Source: Deltaproteobacteria bacterium (GTDB taxonomy: Bacteria > Myxococcota_A > UBA796 > GCA-2862545). From it: a stretch of DNA of 64,000 nucleotides. The stretch covers positions 1-64,000 of the forward strand of contig REDI01000080.1 of the NCBI GenBank assembly GCA_007693595.1, given 5' to 3'. Under the pieces are notes generated by a model. That model was not told the origin of the DNA. It worked only from the letters and a program-made list of their open reading frames with translations, and did not search any database. Positions 49,935 through 59,919 of the stretch are shown here, in pieces. The number at the start of each line of letters is the position of its first letter. The stretch's first letter is position 1. Both the position numbers and the translations under genes were made by a program.

Positions 49935-51215
49935 TCAGAACTGCCGACCGCAGACGTTGGTCTGGTTCTCTTCGAGACGGTCCTGGTGCACGTCACGGGT
50001 CACCCAGCGGTCGCGCTTGATGCGGTCGATCACGAACTCGCCCTGCACGAAGACGTGCGACTGGCTGTTCGCCCCGTAGTAGCGGAGACCGAAGTTACCC
50101 GTAAGGTTGTTCCCCACATCGATCTCGGAGCGATCCTGATCGAAGCGGACCCAGTTGTAGTGCATCTCACCCCAACCAGCGAAGCCCGCGGGGCGACCAT
50201 CGGTCTCGCGCCAGGCATTGCTGGGCACGATGGGGCGATGCTCGTCGGCGCCGTTGGGGTACAGGGCCTCGAGCTCCATCTGGGTCTGCGCTTGGGTGCG
50301 CTCCACGGTCCGCATCATGTTGATGAAGGGGGTCGCGCTACGCACGGAGTCCTCGAAGCCTTCGCCACCGTAGATCGCTGGATCGAGCGGGGTATAGAAG
50401 ATCGAGTTGAGCGGTGGACCACGCTCGTTCTCGTCGAAGTTGGTATAGGCCGAGGGCTGACCATAGCGGCTGGCGGTCATGAAGAGCTCTTCGGGGCCCC
50501 AGCGCGCCCGCGTATATCCGGCGCGCATCTTGGGAGGAAGGCTCCAGATTCGGGTAGGGTCGTCGGGGTTGAACTGATAGGACATCGAGTTCAGGAAGAA
50601 GAGCGTCCCGTCACCGCCCTCATACCCGTCGGGCCACACGACATCGCCGCCTTCGTAGTTGGGCTCGTTGATCGCCCGGCTCCAGTTGGTGACCCAATCG
50701 CCATCGATAGGCTCAAAGGCGACATCGCCGCCCCGATCGACGCAGCGCTCCGGCGCAAAGTCCGGCCGAATGGAGAAGGCAAAGCGGAAGTTACCGCCGG
50801 GGAGGCGATGGTGGAAGGTGACGTTGAGGTCGCCCTCGCTCGTCATGACCGCCTCGCCCCGCCAGGGCTCCAGCTCCTCGCGAACGACGATGAAGGCATC
50901 GCGATCCGCCCAAGTCTCGTGAACGACGCCGCGGGCGCCCATCTCGTCGAGGACCTGCACCCCGTTCGCCGGGCGGCAGTTATCGATACGACCGTCTTCG
51001 AAGCGGGAGTCTTCATTGGCGAGATCACGACAGTCGAAGCTCCACCACTCCTGGGTATCTTCGTAGCGGATGGATCCGTCGACGAAGACCGGGGAGGTGT
51101 TGAGCGACAAGAAGGCGGTGTAGGACCCACCAGTGAGCTCCGCGTTCTGCGGGGCGCAGCCTGATGCGGCTATAAGCGCGCCAATCAAGATACCAGCTTT
51201 CGAGAGTCGGGACAT
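49935..51215 (-). CDS. Lipoprotein of unknown function
   Basis: A 426-aa predicted lipoprotein (MSRLSKAGILIGALIAASGCAPQ). The mature part is rich in aromatic residues and Asn/Gly/Asp with a beta-strand-like pattern (e.g. GDLNVTFHHRLPGGNFRFAFSI), and has three Cys pairs. No family recognised; a carbohydrate-binding or jelly-roll fold is possible but unsupported. The ATG at 51215 has GGAG 8 nt upstream. Confidence 0.68.
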   Translation of the reverse strand: MSRLSKAGILIGALIAASGCAPQNAELTGGSYTAFLSLNTSPVFVDGSIRYEDTQEWWSFDCRDLANEDSRFEDGRIDNCRPANGVQVLDEMGARGVVHETWADRDAFIVVREELEPWRGEAVMTSEGDLNVTFHHRLPGGNFRFAFSIRPDFAPERCVDRGGDVAFEPIDGDWVTNWSRAINEPNYEGGDVVWPDGYEGGDGTLFFLNSMSYQFNPDDPTRIWSLPPKMRAGYTRARWGPEELFMTASRYGQPSAYTNFDENERGPPLNSIFYTPLDPAIYGGEGFEDSVRSATPFINMMRTVERTQAQTQMELEALYPNGADEHRPIVPSNAWRETDGRPAGFAGWGEMHYNWVRFDQDRSEIDVGNNLTGNFGLRYYGANSQSHVFVQGEFVIDRIKRDRWVTRDVHQDRLEENQTNVCGRQF

Positions 51216-51436
51216 TTTTTGCGCTCCACAGAGGGCGACCAGGCGATCGGGCCCTCCCTTATAGGCGGTCGACGGGGGGGTGGTCAACCCCAGACCCGAG
51301 GGTCCGCAGTCAGGGAAGGGTGAACGGTAGCTTCAGACACCTCAAGCCGCAGAGAGGCCGAGCCGCTGCCCCTGGGAAGTGGACCCCGTCAGGCCCGTGT
51401 TCACCCCGAGAGCCTCTGGGACTCTTCGGGGCGGCC

Positions 51437-53563
51437 TCAGTCCGCGAGGGGGGGGCCGCGGAGCGCACCGTGATCCCGGAACCACAGCTCGCCCCCGATC
51501 GCCACGGGGGGACCGCTCACGCTCGCCGGGACGTGCACCGATCCGATCACGCCGACCTGGCCATCGACCAGGCGGGCCGCGCCCACGAAGCCGCGCCCCC
51601 ATCTCCAGAGCAGATCCACCTCGCCATCGCCCGCGACGGCTCCAAGAGAGAGATCGGCGCCGCCACCAGGCAAGGCGAGCAAGGCCTCGCCGTCGAGGTC
51701 GCGAACCAACACCTCATCGCCTAGCGCCTCGGCGACCACGACCGCTCCACCGGAAGACCACAGTCGACACCGCCCTTGGCAGCGCTCCACCTCGTCGTCG
51801 TACAAGGCGATGCCCAGCGCCCCCGCGGCCTCCTCGGTCGTCAAGACGTCGAGCGCGTCGTCGAGCACCGAGATCCCGGCGTCGTCCAGCACCGCGCCGC
51901 GTTCCGCTCGGCAGGCCACCGCCAAGGGTGAGTGCACCTCGCGCCGACCGAGCACGTCATCGCCCAAACGGGCCAGGACCAGCTCGTCCTCGAAGAGCAC
52001 CCAGACCCGATCCCCGCAGACCGCTGCATCGAGGATCTCTTGCTCCACGGTTCCCACCGAGACCAACTCCGAGACCACCGGACCGAGCGCGTCGACCTCG
52101 ATCCAGCCTGCGCGCAGCGCGGTACCGGCCTCGACAAAGGTGAGGCCTCGGCCATCATCCGCGGTATACATCGCGCCTGCGATCGAGAGAGGGAAGGCCT
52201 CGCCCTCGGGCAGCGGCAGGGTCCAGCCGCCCTCATCGCCGTCGACCCAGGCTCCGGGGTACCAAGCCCACGCCTCTTCCCCGACCAGCAGATCCATCGA
52301 GGCTTCCTCGCCGCCCGCCCCGGCGCCGAAGGGGCCAAAGCCGAAGGTCTCGCCCGCCTCAGCGTTTCGGTAGACTCCATCGTCAAAGCGAAGGTATCGA
52401 AGAAAGTTTCGCTCCTCGTCGAGGGTCATGATCGAGCGCAGCCCGTCATGGAAGAGATCGGCGAAGGCGAGGTGAGCCCCCGGCGCGCCCGTCCGAAGGA
52501 AGGAGGGGTTGTCGCCATCGAGGGACCAGATCTGGATGTCACGCTCCTCGACAGGGACTCGAGGCTGCGCAAAGAGAAGGTTGTCGGCGCCACTCTCGTT
52601 ATAGTCCCCCACCGAGCGGATGCTCGAGCCCGGCTGCGCGTCGAGAGGAATGGGAGGACCCGTGAGGATCCAGCCCCCTCGGCTGTCGCGGGTCAGCCGC
52701 ATCCAGGTGCCCTCGTCGGTGAGTGCCGTGATGACCGGCGGCCCCTCTCCTCGGTCGGAGGCGATGGTGAGATCGTAGGCCACGCCGGGCATCCTTCGCT
52801 CGTAGAGCGGCTCGAACCCCCAGGCGCCATCGCCGGCCCAGATCTGGACCCTCGGCCCGGCGGGGGTGGACCACGCGACGACGAGATCACGCAGGCCATC
52901 GTCGTCGACATCGGCCAGGTCCGCGCCACGCACGGTCCAGCCAGGCTCCTCGAGGCCGAAGCCGAAGCTCGCACCTCCCTCGGTCCGACCGCGGAGCAAC
53001 ACGACCCGCCCACCAGACCAAGCCAAGGCGTCGACCACGCCATCGTCATCGATCGTCACGGCGCGGAGGCCCTCGACCTCGTCCTCGAAGCGAGCGACGG
53101 GGTGCGCGGGGAGCTCGTGACCCGTCCACCAGACCTCGAAGCCGGCGCCGACCAGGACCCCACCGCTGGCAGACTCGACGAAGCGAGCCTCAGGTACACC
53201 CAGGTGCGCCGGGGGCCAAGCGGACGTCCAAGGAGAAGACCCAAGGACCGCGGCCGGCTGGCCGATCCCTCCGAGCGTCACGGCGGCGGGTCCGTCGAAG
53301 TCGAGGAGCGCGTAGCCCCGGCCATCGACCTCAACCTCGACCGGGGCGCCGTCGAGGGTCGCGTTCACGGTCGCCGGACCCGAGGAGAGGCCGTCGATGT
53401 CGACCGACCGAAGGAGGAGCTGGTCAGGCACCGCCGCGGTCGGCCCATAAATCGCCACGGTAGTAGGCTCTACGGTGATCGGAGAGGCTCCCGAGACCCC
53501 CCCGACGATCGCGTCGGGTTGACAGGCGAGAGCGACGAGACAGACGATGGGCCAGGCGCGCAT
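51437..53563 (-). CDS. Large FG-GAP/beta-propeller lipoprotein
   Basis: A 708-aa predicted lipoprotein (lipobox LVALAC). FG-GAP-like loops include TIDDDGVVDALAW, DVDDDGLRDLVVAW, DLFHDGLRSIMTL and VAGDGEVDLLWRW, indicating a propeller. An N-terminal Ig-like stretch (PTTVAIYGPTAAVPDQ) precedes it. Function unknown; similar to surface propeller proteins elsewhere in this window. GGAGG precedes the ATG at 53563; divergent from the Fur-family gene. Confidence 0.78.
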   Translation of the reverse strand: MRAWPIVCLVALACQPDAIVGGVSGASPITVEPTTVAIYGPTAAVPDQLLLRSVDIDGLSSGPATVNATLDGAPVEVEVDGRGYALLDFDGPAAVTLGGIGQPAAVLGSSPWTSAWPPAHLGVPEARFVESASGGVLVGAGFEVWWTGHELPAHPVARFEDEVEGLRAVTIDDDGVVDALAWSGGRVVLLRGRTEGGASFGFGLEEPGWTVRGADLADVDDDGLRDLVVAWSTPAGPRVQIWAGDGAWGFEPLYERRMPGVAYDLTIASDRGEGPPVITALTDEGTWMRLTRDSRGGWILTGPPIPLDAQPGSSIRSVGDYNESGADNLLFAQPRVPVEERDIQIWSLDGDNPSFLRTGAPGAHLAFADLFHDGLRSIMTLDEERNFLRYLRFDDGVYRNAEAGETFGFGPFGAGAGGEEASMDLLVGEEAWAWYPGAWVDGDEGGWTLPLPEGEAFPLSIAGAMYTADDGRGLTFVEAGTALRAGWIEVDALGPVVSELVSVGTVEQEILDAAVCGDRVWVLFEDELVLARLGDDVLGRREVHSPLAVACRAERGAVLDDAGISVLDDALDVLTTEEAAGALGIALYDDEVERCQGRCRLWSSGGAVVVAEALGDEVLVRDLDGEALLALPGGGADLSLGAVAGDGEVDLLWRWGRGFVGAARLVDGQVGVIGSVHVPASVSGPPVAIGGELWFRDHGALRGPPLAD

Positions 53564-53647
53564 GGATCCTCCACGAGGAGTATACGCGAGGACCACGTCA
53601 TCCGAGGAGGTCGTGCACAGAACCCGAGACTCCGATATCTTCTCGTC

Positions 53648-54073
53648 ATGGCACCGTCCGACTCCAGCCCCAAGCGATGGAAGCAGCAGCTCCGCGAAGC
53701 GGGCTTGCGGGTCACCAAGCCTCGCTTGGCTGTGCTGGGACTACTGACCAAGGCCCAAGGCCCCCTCTCGCACTCCGAGGTGGTCGACGACCTCTCGACC
53801 GAAGGCTGGGATCGGGCCACCTTGTTCCGCAACCTCAACGATCTGGCCGCCGCAGGGCTCCTGCGCCGCTTCGACGTGGGGGACCATGTCTGGCGGTTCG
53901 AGGTCATCCACCCCACCGACAGCGAGCTGAACCACGCCCACTTCGTCTGCGTGGACTGCGGCGATGTACGATGTATCGACGGTGTCGAGCTGCGCGCCCC
54001 CGCCGGGGAGCGAGGGATCCTCCGCGGTCCGGTCGAGATCCAGGTCCGAGGCACCTGCGAGGCCTGCACCTGA
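53648..54073 (+). CDS. Fur-family transcriptional regulator
   Basis: A 141-aa metalloregulator. N-terminal winged helix: GLRVTKPRLAVLGLL and RATLFRNLNDLAAAGLLRRF. Metal sites: the HAHF motif followed by CVDC and CEAC near the C-terminus, i.e. two Cys pairs for the structural zinc. Whether it senses iron, zinc or peroxide cannot be read from the sequence; the lack of the second HxH cluster typical of Fur makes PerR or Zur type plausible. Confidence 0.87.
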   Translation: MAPSDSSPKRWKQQLREAGLRVTKPRLAVLGLLTKAQGPLSHSEVVDDLSTEGWDRATLFRNLNDLAAAGLLRRFDVGDHVWRFEVIHPTDSELNHAHFVCVDCGDVRCIDGVELRAPAGERGILRGPVEIQVRGTCEACT

Positions 54074-54114
54074 GACCGACCGGGGCGGGGGGCGGGCGTC
54101 CGCGCCCCGACCGT

Positions 54115-54915
54115 TCAGACCGCCAGCGCGAAGGAGCGAAGCACCTCGTTCAGGCTGGTCTTGCGATCGGTGCTCTCGCTTCGGCGGCCGATGATCAAGG
54201 CACAGGGGAGCTGATACTCGCCCGCGGGGAAGCGCTTGGTACGCACGCCCGGCACCACCACCGCCCGCGGAGGGACGATCCCTCTGTGGACGACTTCGTC
54301 GGGGCCGGTGACGTCGAGGATCGGCGTCGAGGCGGTCAGGGTCGTGCCCGCCCCGATCACGGCCTCGCGGCCGACGCGCACGCCTTCGACGACGATGGAG
54401 CGGCTCCCGATGAAGGCCCCGTCTTCGATGATGACGGGCTGGGCCGCAGGAGGCTCGAGCACGCCGCCGATCCCCACGCCGCCCGAGAGGTGGACCCCGC
54501 GACCGATCTGGGCACAAGAGCCGACCGTAGCCCAGGTATCGACCATGCTCCCCGCGCCGACCCAAGCCCCGATGTTCACATAGCCAGGCATCACGACACA
54601 CCCCCGCTCGAGAAAGGCTCCGTAGCGGACCGTTCCAGGAGGCACGACCCGCACGCCCTGGGCCTCCAGCCCCGTCTTGAGCGGGATCTTGTCGAAGTAC
54701 TCGTAGTCGCCATAGTGCCCCGTCTTCATGGCTGCTCCACGAAAATAAAGCAATATCGCCTGCTTGATCCAAGCGTGCACCACCCAGTCCCCGTCGACGG
54801 GCTCCGCGACCCGAAGCTCCCCTCGATCCAAGGACGCGAGGACCTGCTCCACCGCCTCGTGATCGGGTTCACCACGGATCCACGCCGCTTCGATCCTGCT
54901 CTTTAACTCCGTCAT
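54115..54915 (-). CDS. dapD: 2,3,4,5-tetrahydropyridine-2,6-dicarboxylate N-succinyltransferase
   Basis: A 266-aa lysine/DAP biosynthesis enzyme with a left-handed beta-helix (hexapeptide repeats from about residue 100: GYVNIGAWVG, TWATVGSCAQIG, AFIGSRSIVVEG, VIGAGTTL). It transfers succinyl from succinyl-CoA to the tetrahydrodipicolinate intermediate. Length fits DapD (about 270 aa). AGGAGG precedes the ATG. Confidence 0.95.
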   Translation of the reverse strand: MTELKSRIEAAWIRGEPDHEAVEQVLASLDRGELRVAEPVDGDWVVHAWIKQAILLYFRGAAMKTGHYGDYEYFDKIPLKTGLEAQGVRVVPPGTVRYGAFLERGCVVMPGYVNIGAWVGAGSMVDTWATVGSCAQIGRGVHLSGGVGIGGVLEPPAAQPVIIEDGAFIGSRSIVVEGVRVGREAVIGAGTTLTASTPILDVTGPDEVVHRGIVPPRAVVVPGVRTKRFPAGEYQLPCALIIGRRSESTDRKTSLNEVLRSFALAV

Positions 54916-55011
54916 GGCGCCTCCTGTGTCCCAGACGTCCTATCTGTATGAGACCTCCGCGCCACATCACGGACGCAAGCCTTGGCTGCGATGGGTTAAT
55001 CGCATCAAGTC

Positions 55012-56007
55012 ATGAACCCTGGAGCCCCCTTGCGCAACGCCTGCCTCGCCCTCATCGCCCTCGCCCCGGCATGCGCCAACCCCGACGCCGTGGCGAACGC
55101 CACCGATCCGACCCCCGTGATCTTCGAGGTGCCCCAAGGCGCCTCCGGGCAGCGCGTCGGCGCCGCCCTGGTCGAGCAAGGCCTGGTCGACAGCGAGTTC
55201 AACTGGAAGCTCTCGCTCCGACAGCTCGACGGATCGTGCATCAAGGCCGGGAAGCACGAGCTGCGGCGCAACATGAGCCTGCGCGAGATCCTGGCTCAGC
55301 TCTGCGCAGCCCCCCTCCCGGACGATGTGCCCTTCACCGTGCTCGAGGGGTGGAGGATCTCCGACATTGACCGCGCGCTGGCCGACCGGGGCTGGATCGA
55401 GCCCGGAGCCTTTCAGAAGATCGCCACCGAGAAGTCGGTCCCAGCCCCCTTCGAGACCACTAGCCCCACCTACGAAGGATACCTCTACCCCGAGACCTAC
55501 CGGGTCTCCCCAGGCCCTGAGCGCTTCTCCCCGGAGCGGCTGGTCGCTCGCCAGCTTCAGACCTTTAAGGAACGCTTCCTCGATCCACACGGCGACGACC
55601 TCGGCGGCCGGACCCTACACGAGGTGGTGGTGGTCGCCTCGATGGTCGAGCGCGAGGAGCCCACGCCCAAGTACCGACCGATCGTCGCCGGGATCATATA
55701 CAAACGGCTCGACCGCGGGATCGCCCTGGGGATCGACGCCACCAGCCGATACCAGCTCGAGCGCTGGGAAGATGAGCGCGCCTTTCGCGCCGTGCTGAAA
55801 GATCCCAACGACCTCTACGGCACCCGCGTGCGCACGGGGCTCCCGCCCACGGCCATCGGCAATCCGACCCAGTCCGCCCTGCTCGCCGCGCTCCGGCCCG
55901 AAGCGTCGGAGTACCTCTACTACCTGCACGACCGAACCGGCACCTTTCACGGCGGAAGGAACGCCGCCGAGCACGAGGCGAACCGGCGAAAGTACAATGT
56001 CTACTAG
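55012..56007 (+). CDS. mltG: Endolytic murein transglycosylase MltG
   Basis: A 331-aa YceG/MltG-type enzyme that cuts nascent glycan strands. LysM-like N-terminal region, then the catalytic segment VVVASMVEREEP with the conserved Glu and PKYRPIVAGIIYKRL, and the C-terminal GLPPTAIGNP motif. It appears exported: a lipobox-like LAPAC follows a hydrophobic stretch. The start could instead be TTG 55030, which has GGAG 6 nt upstream; the ATG at 55012 lacks a clear ribosome site. About 96 bp from dapD on the opposite strand. Confidence 0.9.
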   Translation: MNPGAPLRNACLALIALAPACANPDAVANATDPTPVIFEVPQGASGQRVGAALVEQGLVDSEFNWKLSLRQLDGSCIKAGKHELRRNMSLREILAQLCAAPLPDDVPFTVLEGWRISDIDRALADRGWIEPGAFQKIATEKSVPAPFETTSPTYEGYLYPETYRVSPGPERFSPERLVARQLQTFKERFLDPHGDDLGGRTLHEVVVVASMVEREEPTPKYRPIVAGIIYKRLDRGIALGIDATSRYQLERWEDERAFRAVLKDPNDLYGTRVRTGLPPTAIGNPTQSALLAALRPEASEYLYYLHDRTGTFHGGRNAAEHEANRRKYNVY

Positions 56008-56152
56008 CGACCTGTCGGCCAGCGGGACCGATCCCGGCGCTGGACCGCGGCCCGAAAGTGGGCGGGGAGAAGATCACGGGACCGGCGACCGGACGCGAAA
56101 GCATCTCCGCGCCGGCAGACCCCCCTGCGCACCGCGTATCGTCTGACGGGAC

Positions 56153-57394
56153 TCAGTCCTTGGCGAAGGAGCGCTCGAAGAGCCGCTCGATCGCCGCGCG
56201 ACCGTTGCCCTTGAGGTACCGCGTACCCGTGCCGGTAAAGTGCACCGCGTCGATGGTTGGCTGGCCTGGGACCCAGTCTTCGCCATCCCAGCGGAACCAG
56301 CCATCTTGGTCTTGATCGAAGACCCACAGCGTCTTGTTCCACATCCGCGCCAGCTCGACCGACCACCCCGTGCCCCCGACCACGGTGCCGTCGTCTTGGA
56401 TCTGACCGATGACGAAGACCTGCTGGCTGCGGCTCACCATATGCCAGAGCGCCTGGAGCACCTTTCGGATGAGGGTTCCCTCGGAGTAGGTCCGGCTCAG
56501 CCGACGGCTCACGTAAACCAGGCTGACGTCGCCCGCCGCGAGCTCCCGCGGAGACAAGGAATACCGACCCTTGCTCCGAGCCTGCTTATGACCATCGAAC
56601 GTAAAGTTCACCTCTTGAACGCCCCAGCGCTCCCCGATCTCGCCGAAGGCCTGCTCCGAGCCATTGGCGCCGCCGCTATAGAGGGTGCAGTCCGCCGCGC
56701 GAAGGGTCACGGCCGACGGGCCTGCGTCGTCTGCGGCGGTGGTCGCGACCAGCATGGTCGCCGGGTCGAGGGTGAGCGGCAGGTCGCGGCCCCCTTCATC
56801 CTTTCGCAGCAGGGTGAGCCGAACCGTGCGCGCCTCGGGGGAGAGCCGCAGTCCGACCTGAAGGTGCCCCCACAAGGTGGAGTCTTTACCGATGGGCAGA
56901 TCCCGACCCCCGAGCCAGATCGACAGCTCGCGCTCCCGTGCGATCCGGGCGACGCCGGGCACCACCCGGTCGAGCTCCTCGCCGGGCACATCGTCAACCA
57001 CTACAAGGACCGGCCGAAAGCCAGCCATGTCCGAGAGCATGTCGAGGCTTCGCTCGAGCGCTTCGGCGGTGAAGCTCCGATCGACCCAGGTGTGGATCAT
57101 CCGGTGACGCTCGGCTGAGACGAGCGCCGCGGAGCGATCTGCGGGTCGTGACCGACTGGTCGACGCGCGAAAGACCTGATCGTAGTGGGTGCGAACGTGC
57201 TCGACCGACTCCCCGAGCGAGACGTGCAAGACGTCCTTGCCTCGCACGAGCTGATCGAGGGCGATGTGCACGAGCATCGCCGACTTACCGACCCCGGCAC
57301 GCGCCGTGATGAAGCCCAGCTCCCCGGCCCCCAGCGGTCCCCCGAGGTGCGACGCGAGCGCCCTCACCGGGTTCCGTTCGTTGAGCTCGTGCAT
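56153..57394 (-). CDS. P-loop ATPase fused to a SLOG-like domain
   Basis: A 413-aa protein of two parts. N-terminal RecA/KaiC-like ATPase: Walker A ARAGVGKS (31-38), Walker B VLVVVDDV (129-136). C-terminal Rossmann-like domain (about 236-413) with YSGGANGSEQAFGEIGE, a segment FTFDGHK, VVGGTGWSVELA and FTGTGTRYL, features of SLOG-type nucleotide-sensing domains. GGGAGG precedes the ATG. An ATPase with a nucleotide-ligand domain suggests regulated energy-dependent action, possibly a signalling-dependent motor. Its partner and role are unknown; the SLOG call is moderate. Confidence 0.72.
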   Translation of the reverse strand: MHELNERNPVRALASHLGGPLGAGELGFITARAGVGKSAMLVHIALDQLVRGKDVLHVSLGESVEHVRTHYDQVFRASTSRSRPADRSAALVSAERHRMIHTWVDRSFTAEALERSLDMLSDMAGFRPVLVVVDDVPGEELDRVVPGVARIARERELSIWLGGRDLPIGKDSTLWGHLQVGLRLSPEARTVRLTLLRKDEGGRDLPLTLDPATMLVATTAADDAGPSAVTLRAADCTLYSGGANGSEQAFGEIGERWGVQEVNFTFDGHKQARSKGRYSLSPRELAAGDVSLVYVSRRLSRTYSEGTLIRKVLQALWHMVSRSQQVFVIGQIQDDGTVVGGTGWSVELARMWNKTLWVFDQDQDGWFRWDGEDWVPGQPTIDAVHFTGTGTRYLKGNGRAAIERLFERSFAKD

Positions 57395-57427
57395 AGGGGC
57401 CTCCCAGGGCTGCGCGTGGGCTCTCGG

Positions 57428-59560
57428 TTACTTGCGGGCCGCCGCCTTTTCTTCTTCGAACTGCTTGATGAGGTCGTCGGAGACGTTGCGCGGCACCTGG
57501 TCATAGCGCGAGAACTCCATGGTGAACTCGGCCTTGCCCTGAGTGTTGGAGCGCAGGACGGTGGAGTACCCGAACATCTCGGAGAGCGGGACCTCCGCCT
57601 CGACCTTACAGAAGCCGTCTTCTTCGGTCGAACCGAGGATCAGGCCGCGGCGCTGGTTGATCGTGCCGATGATCGAGCCTTGGAACTCGACCGGGCCCTC
57701 GATCTCGACCTTCATCAAGGGCTCGAGGATCACCGGCGCGGCCTTGCCGTACACGTCGCGCCAGGCGCCACGGGCGGCCTCTTGGAAGGCGATGTCCGAG
57801 GAGTCGACCGCGTGGTACTGGCCGTCTTCGATCTGGACGCGAACACCGACCACCGGCACCCCGATCAGGCGTCCCTTGTCGAGCTGACTGCGGAAGCCCT
57901 TATCGCAGGAGGGGATGAACTCGCGGGGAATGACCCCACCCGAGATCTTGTCGATGAACTCGTACTCGGAGCCGTCCTCGGTCTCGCCGAGCGGCTCGAT
58001 AAAGCCAGCGACACGACCAAACTGACCGGAGCCACCCGTCTGCTTCTTGTGGGTGTAGTTGAACTCGGCGCGCTGGGTGATGGTCTCGCGGTACGCGACG
58101 CGCGGAGGACTGGTCTCGACGTCGACCTTGTACTCCCGACGCATGCGCTCCACGTAGACCTCGAGGTGCAGCTCGCCCATGCCCGAGATGATGGTCTCGT
58201 TGGTCTCGGGGTCCGTGTGCACGCGGAAGGTGGGGTCTTCTTTGGTGAAGCGTTGGAGGGCCTTCGACAGGTTCTGGGTCGACTTGCTGTCTTTGGCGTT
58301 GATCGTGAGGTGGATGACCGGCTCAGGGATGAACATGGAGGTCATCGACAGGCGGACCTGATCGTCGGTGAAGGTATCGCCAGAGCGGCAGTCGATGCCG
58401 AAGAGCGCGACGATGTCGCCGGGGTTGGACTCGTCGATGTCTTCCATCTCGTTGGAGTGCATGCGCACGAGCCGGCCGACCTTGACCTTCTTGCGGTCGA
58501 ACATGTTGTGGATGAAGTCGCCCTTGCGGATCGAGCCCTGGTAGACGCGCAGATAGGTGAGCTGACCGTACTGGCCGTCCTCGAGCTTGAAGGCCAGTCC
58601 GACGAAGGGCTTGTCGGGATCGGGCACGAGCTTGACCTCGGCCTCCTCGTTCTCAAGGTCGAGGGCGACGTTGTCGATCTCGGTGGGGTTGGGCAGGTAG
58701 TAGACCACTCCGTCGAGGAGCTCTTGCACGCCGCGGTTCTTGTAGGCCGAACCGCAGAAGACCGGAGTGATCTGCCGCTCGATCGTCGCCTTACGAACCG
58801 CCTGGCGGATGAGCTGCGGCGTGACCTCTTCTTCGAGCATGGCTTCCATCAGCTCATCAGAGAACATGGAGGCCGCGTCGAGGAGCGTCTCGCGGTATTC
58901 TTCGGCCTGCTCCTGCAGCTCGGCGGGGATCTCGGCGTAGCGGACCTTCTCGCCGTTTTCACCCTCGAAATAGACGGCTCGCATCTCGACGAGGTCCACG
59001 ACGCCGGCATGCTCGGCTTCGAGTCCGATGGGCACCTGCATCATCACTGCGTTGTGGCCCAGTTTCTCGATGAGCTGATCCTTAACGCGGAAGGGGTTGG
59101 CACCCTGGCGGTCGAGCTTGTTGACGAAGGCGACACGTGGCACGTTGTACCGGCGCATCTGCCGGTCCACCGTGAGGGACTGGGACTGGACGCCCGCGAC
59201 GCCACAGAGGACCAGGACCGCCCCGTCGAGCACCCGCAGGGCGCGCTCGACCTCGATGGTGAAGTCGACGTGGCCCGGGGTGTCGATGATGTTGATGTGG
59301 TGGGGCACATCGTGAAGCTCGGAGTCGGGGCTCTTGACGCGCCAGTCGCAGAAGGTGGCGGCCGACTGGATGGTGATCCCGCGCTCGCGCTCGAGCTCCA
59401 TGTGGTCCATCTTGGCGCCGACACCGTCTTTGCCACGCACGTCGTGGATGGCGTGGATCCGGGCGGTGTAGAAGAGGATCCGCTCGGTGAGCGTGGTCTT
59501 GCCCGAGTCGATGTGGGCGCTAATCCCGATGTTACGAAGCTTGGTGACGTCGGCGGACAT
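57428..59560 (-). CDS. fusA: Elongation factor G, spirochaete/delta/mitochondrial type
   Basis: A 710-aa GTPase that drives ribosome translocation. G1 is AHIDSGKTT, where most bacterial EF-G has AHIDAGKTT; the Ser form with [22 protein letters not shown] is typical of spdEFG1 and mitochondrial EF-G1. G3 DTPGHVD and G4 NKLD are present, as are domains II to V. GGGAGG precedes the ATG at 59560. It stands outside an rpsL/rpsG operon here, which suggests a separately regulated second EF-G or a scattered str operon. Confidence 0.93.
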   Translation of the reverse strand: MSADVTKLRNIGISAHIDSGKTTLTERILFYTARIHAIHDVRGKDGVGAKMDHMELERERGITIQSAATFCDWRVKSPDSELHDVPHHINIIDTPGHVDFTIEVERALRVLDGAVLVLCGVAGVQSQSLTVDRQMRRYNVPRVAFVNKLDRQGANPFRVKDQLIEKLGHNAVMMQVPIGLEAEHAGVVDLVEMRAVYFEGENGEKVRYAEIPAELQEQAEEYRETLLDAASMFSDELMEAMLEEEVTPQLIRQAVRKATIERQITPVFCGSAYKNRGVQELLDGVVYYLPNPTEIDNVALDLENEEAEVKLVPDPDKPFVGLAFKLEDGQYGQLTYLRVYQGSIRKGDFIHNMFDRKKVKVGRLVRMHSNEMEDIDESNPGDIVALFGIDCRSGDTFTDDQVRLSMTSMFIPEPVIHLTINAKDSKSTQNLSKALQRFTKEDPTFRVHTDPETNETIISGMGELHLEVYVERMRREYKVDVETSPPRVAYRETITQRAEFNYTHKKQTGGSGQFGRVAGFIEPLGETEDGSEYEFIDKISGGVIPREFIPSCDKGFRSQLDKGRLIGVPVVGVRVQIEDGQYHAVDSSDIAFQEAARGAWRDVYGKAAPVILEPLMKVEIEGPVEFQGSIIGTINQRRGLILGSTEEDGFCKVEAEVPLSEMFGYSTVLRSNTQGKAEFTMEFSRYDQVPRNVSDDLIKQFEEEKAAARK

Positions 59561-59919
59561 GGGTCCTCCCTAGAGGGCCGAGTAGTTAACGAGGCGGCCG
59601 TCTAGCCCCCCCGATACGACCGGGCAAGGACTTCCCGCGACGTGACGAGCCATCGCCTGGCGCCAAGCCCGCGCTAGGGCGACGCAGAGGGAGAGCAGGG
59701 CCCCCGACCCGAAGGGCGAGCGCCTAAACCCGGACCGGCGAAGGGGACGGCGTGAGGGCCGAGGCCGCCTACCCAGACGGCTCGAAGCATGGACGGCGAA
59801 CCCCGCACGAGTGAGACCTACCCGAGAGTTGAAGGATGTGGTATGCCTGTCTCAGCTCGTCAGGCCACGGATCGCCACGCGTCACGTCGGCGCGGGATCC
59901 CCTGACCACGGAGGCCCCC
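59561..59919. other. Non-coding divergent region between fusA and a lipoprotein gene
   Basis: 359 bp upstream of both genes. I see GC-rich sequence and no convincing sigma-70 promoter, riboswitch or repeat. It must hold the fusA promoter on the minus strand. No gene supported. Confidence 0.5.

Noticed and set aside
57185-59605. 800-codon frame antisense to fusA
   Set aside because: It mirrors EF-G codons, has no domain and no start context.
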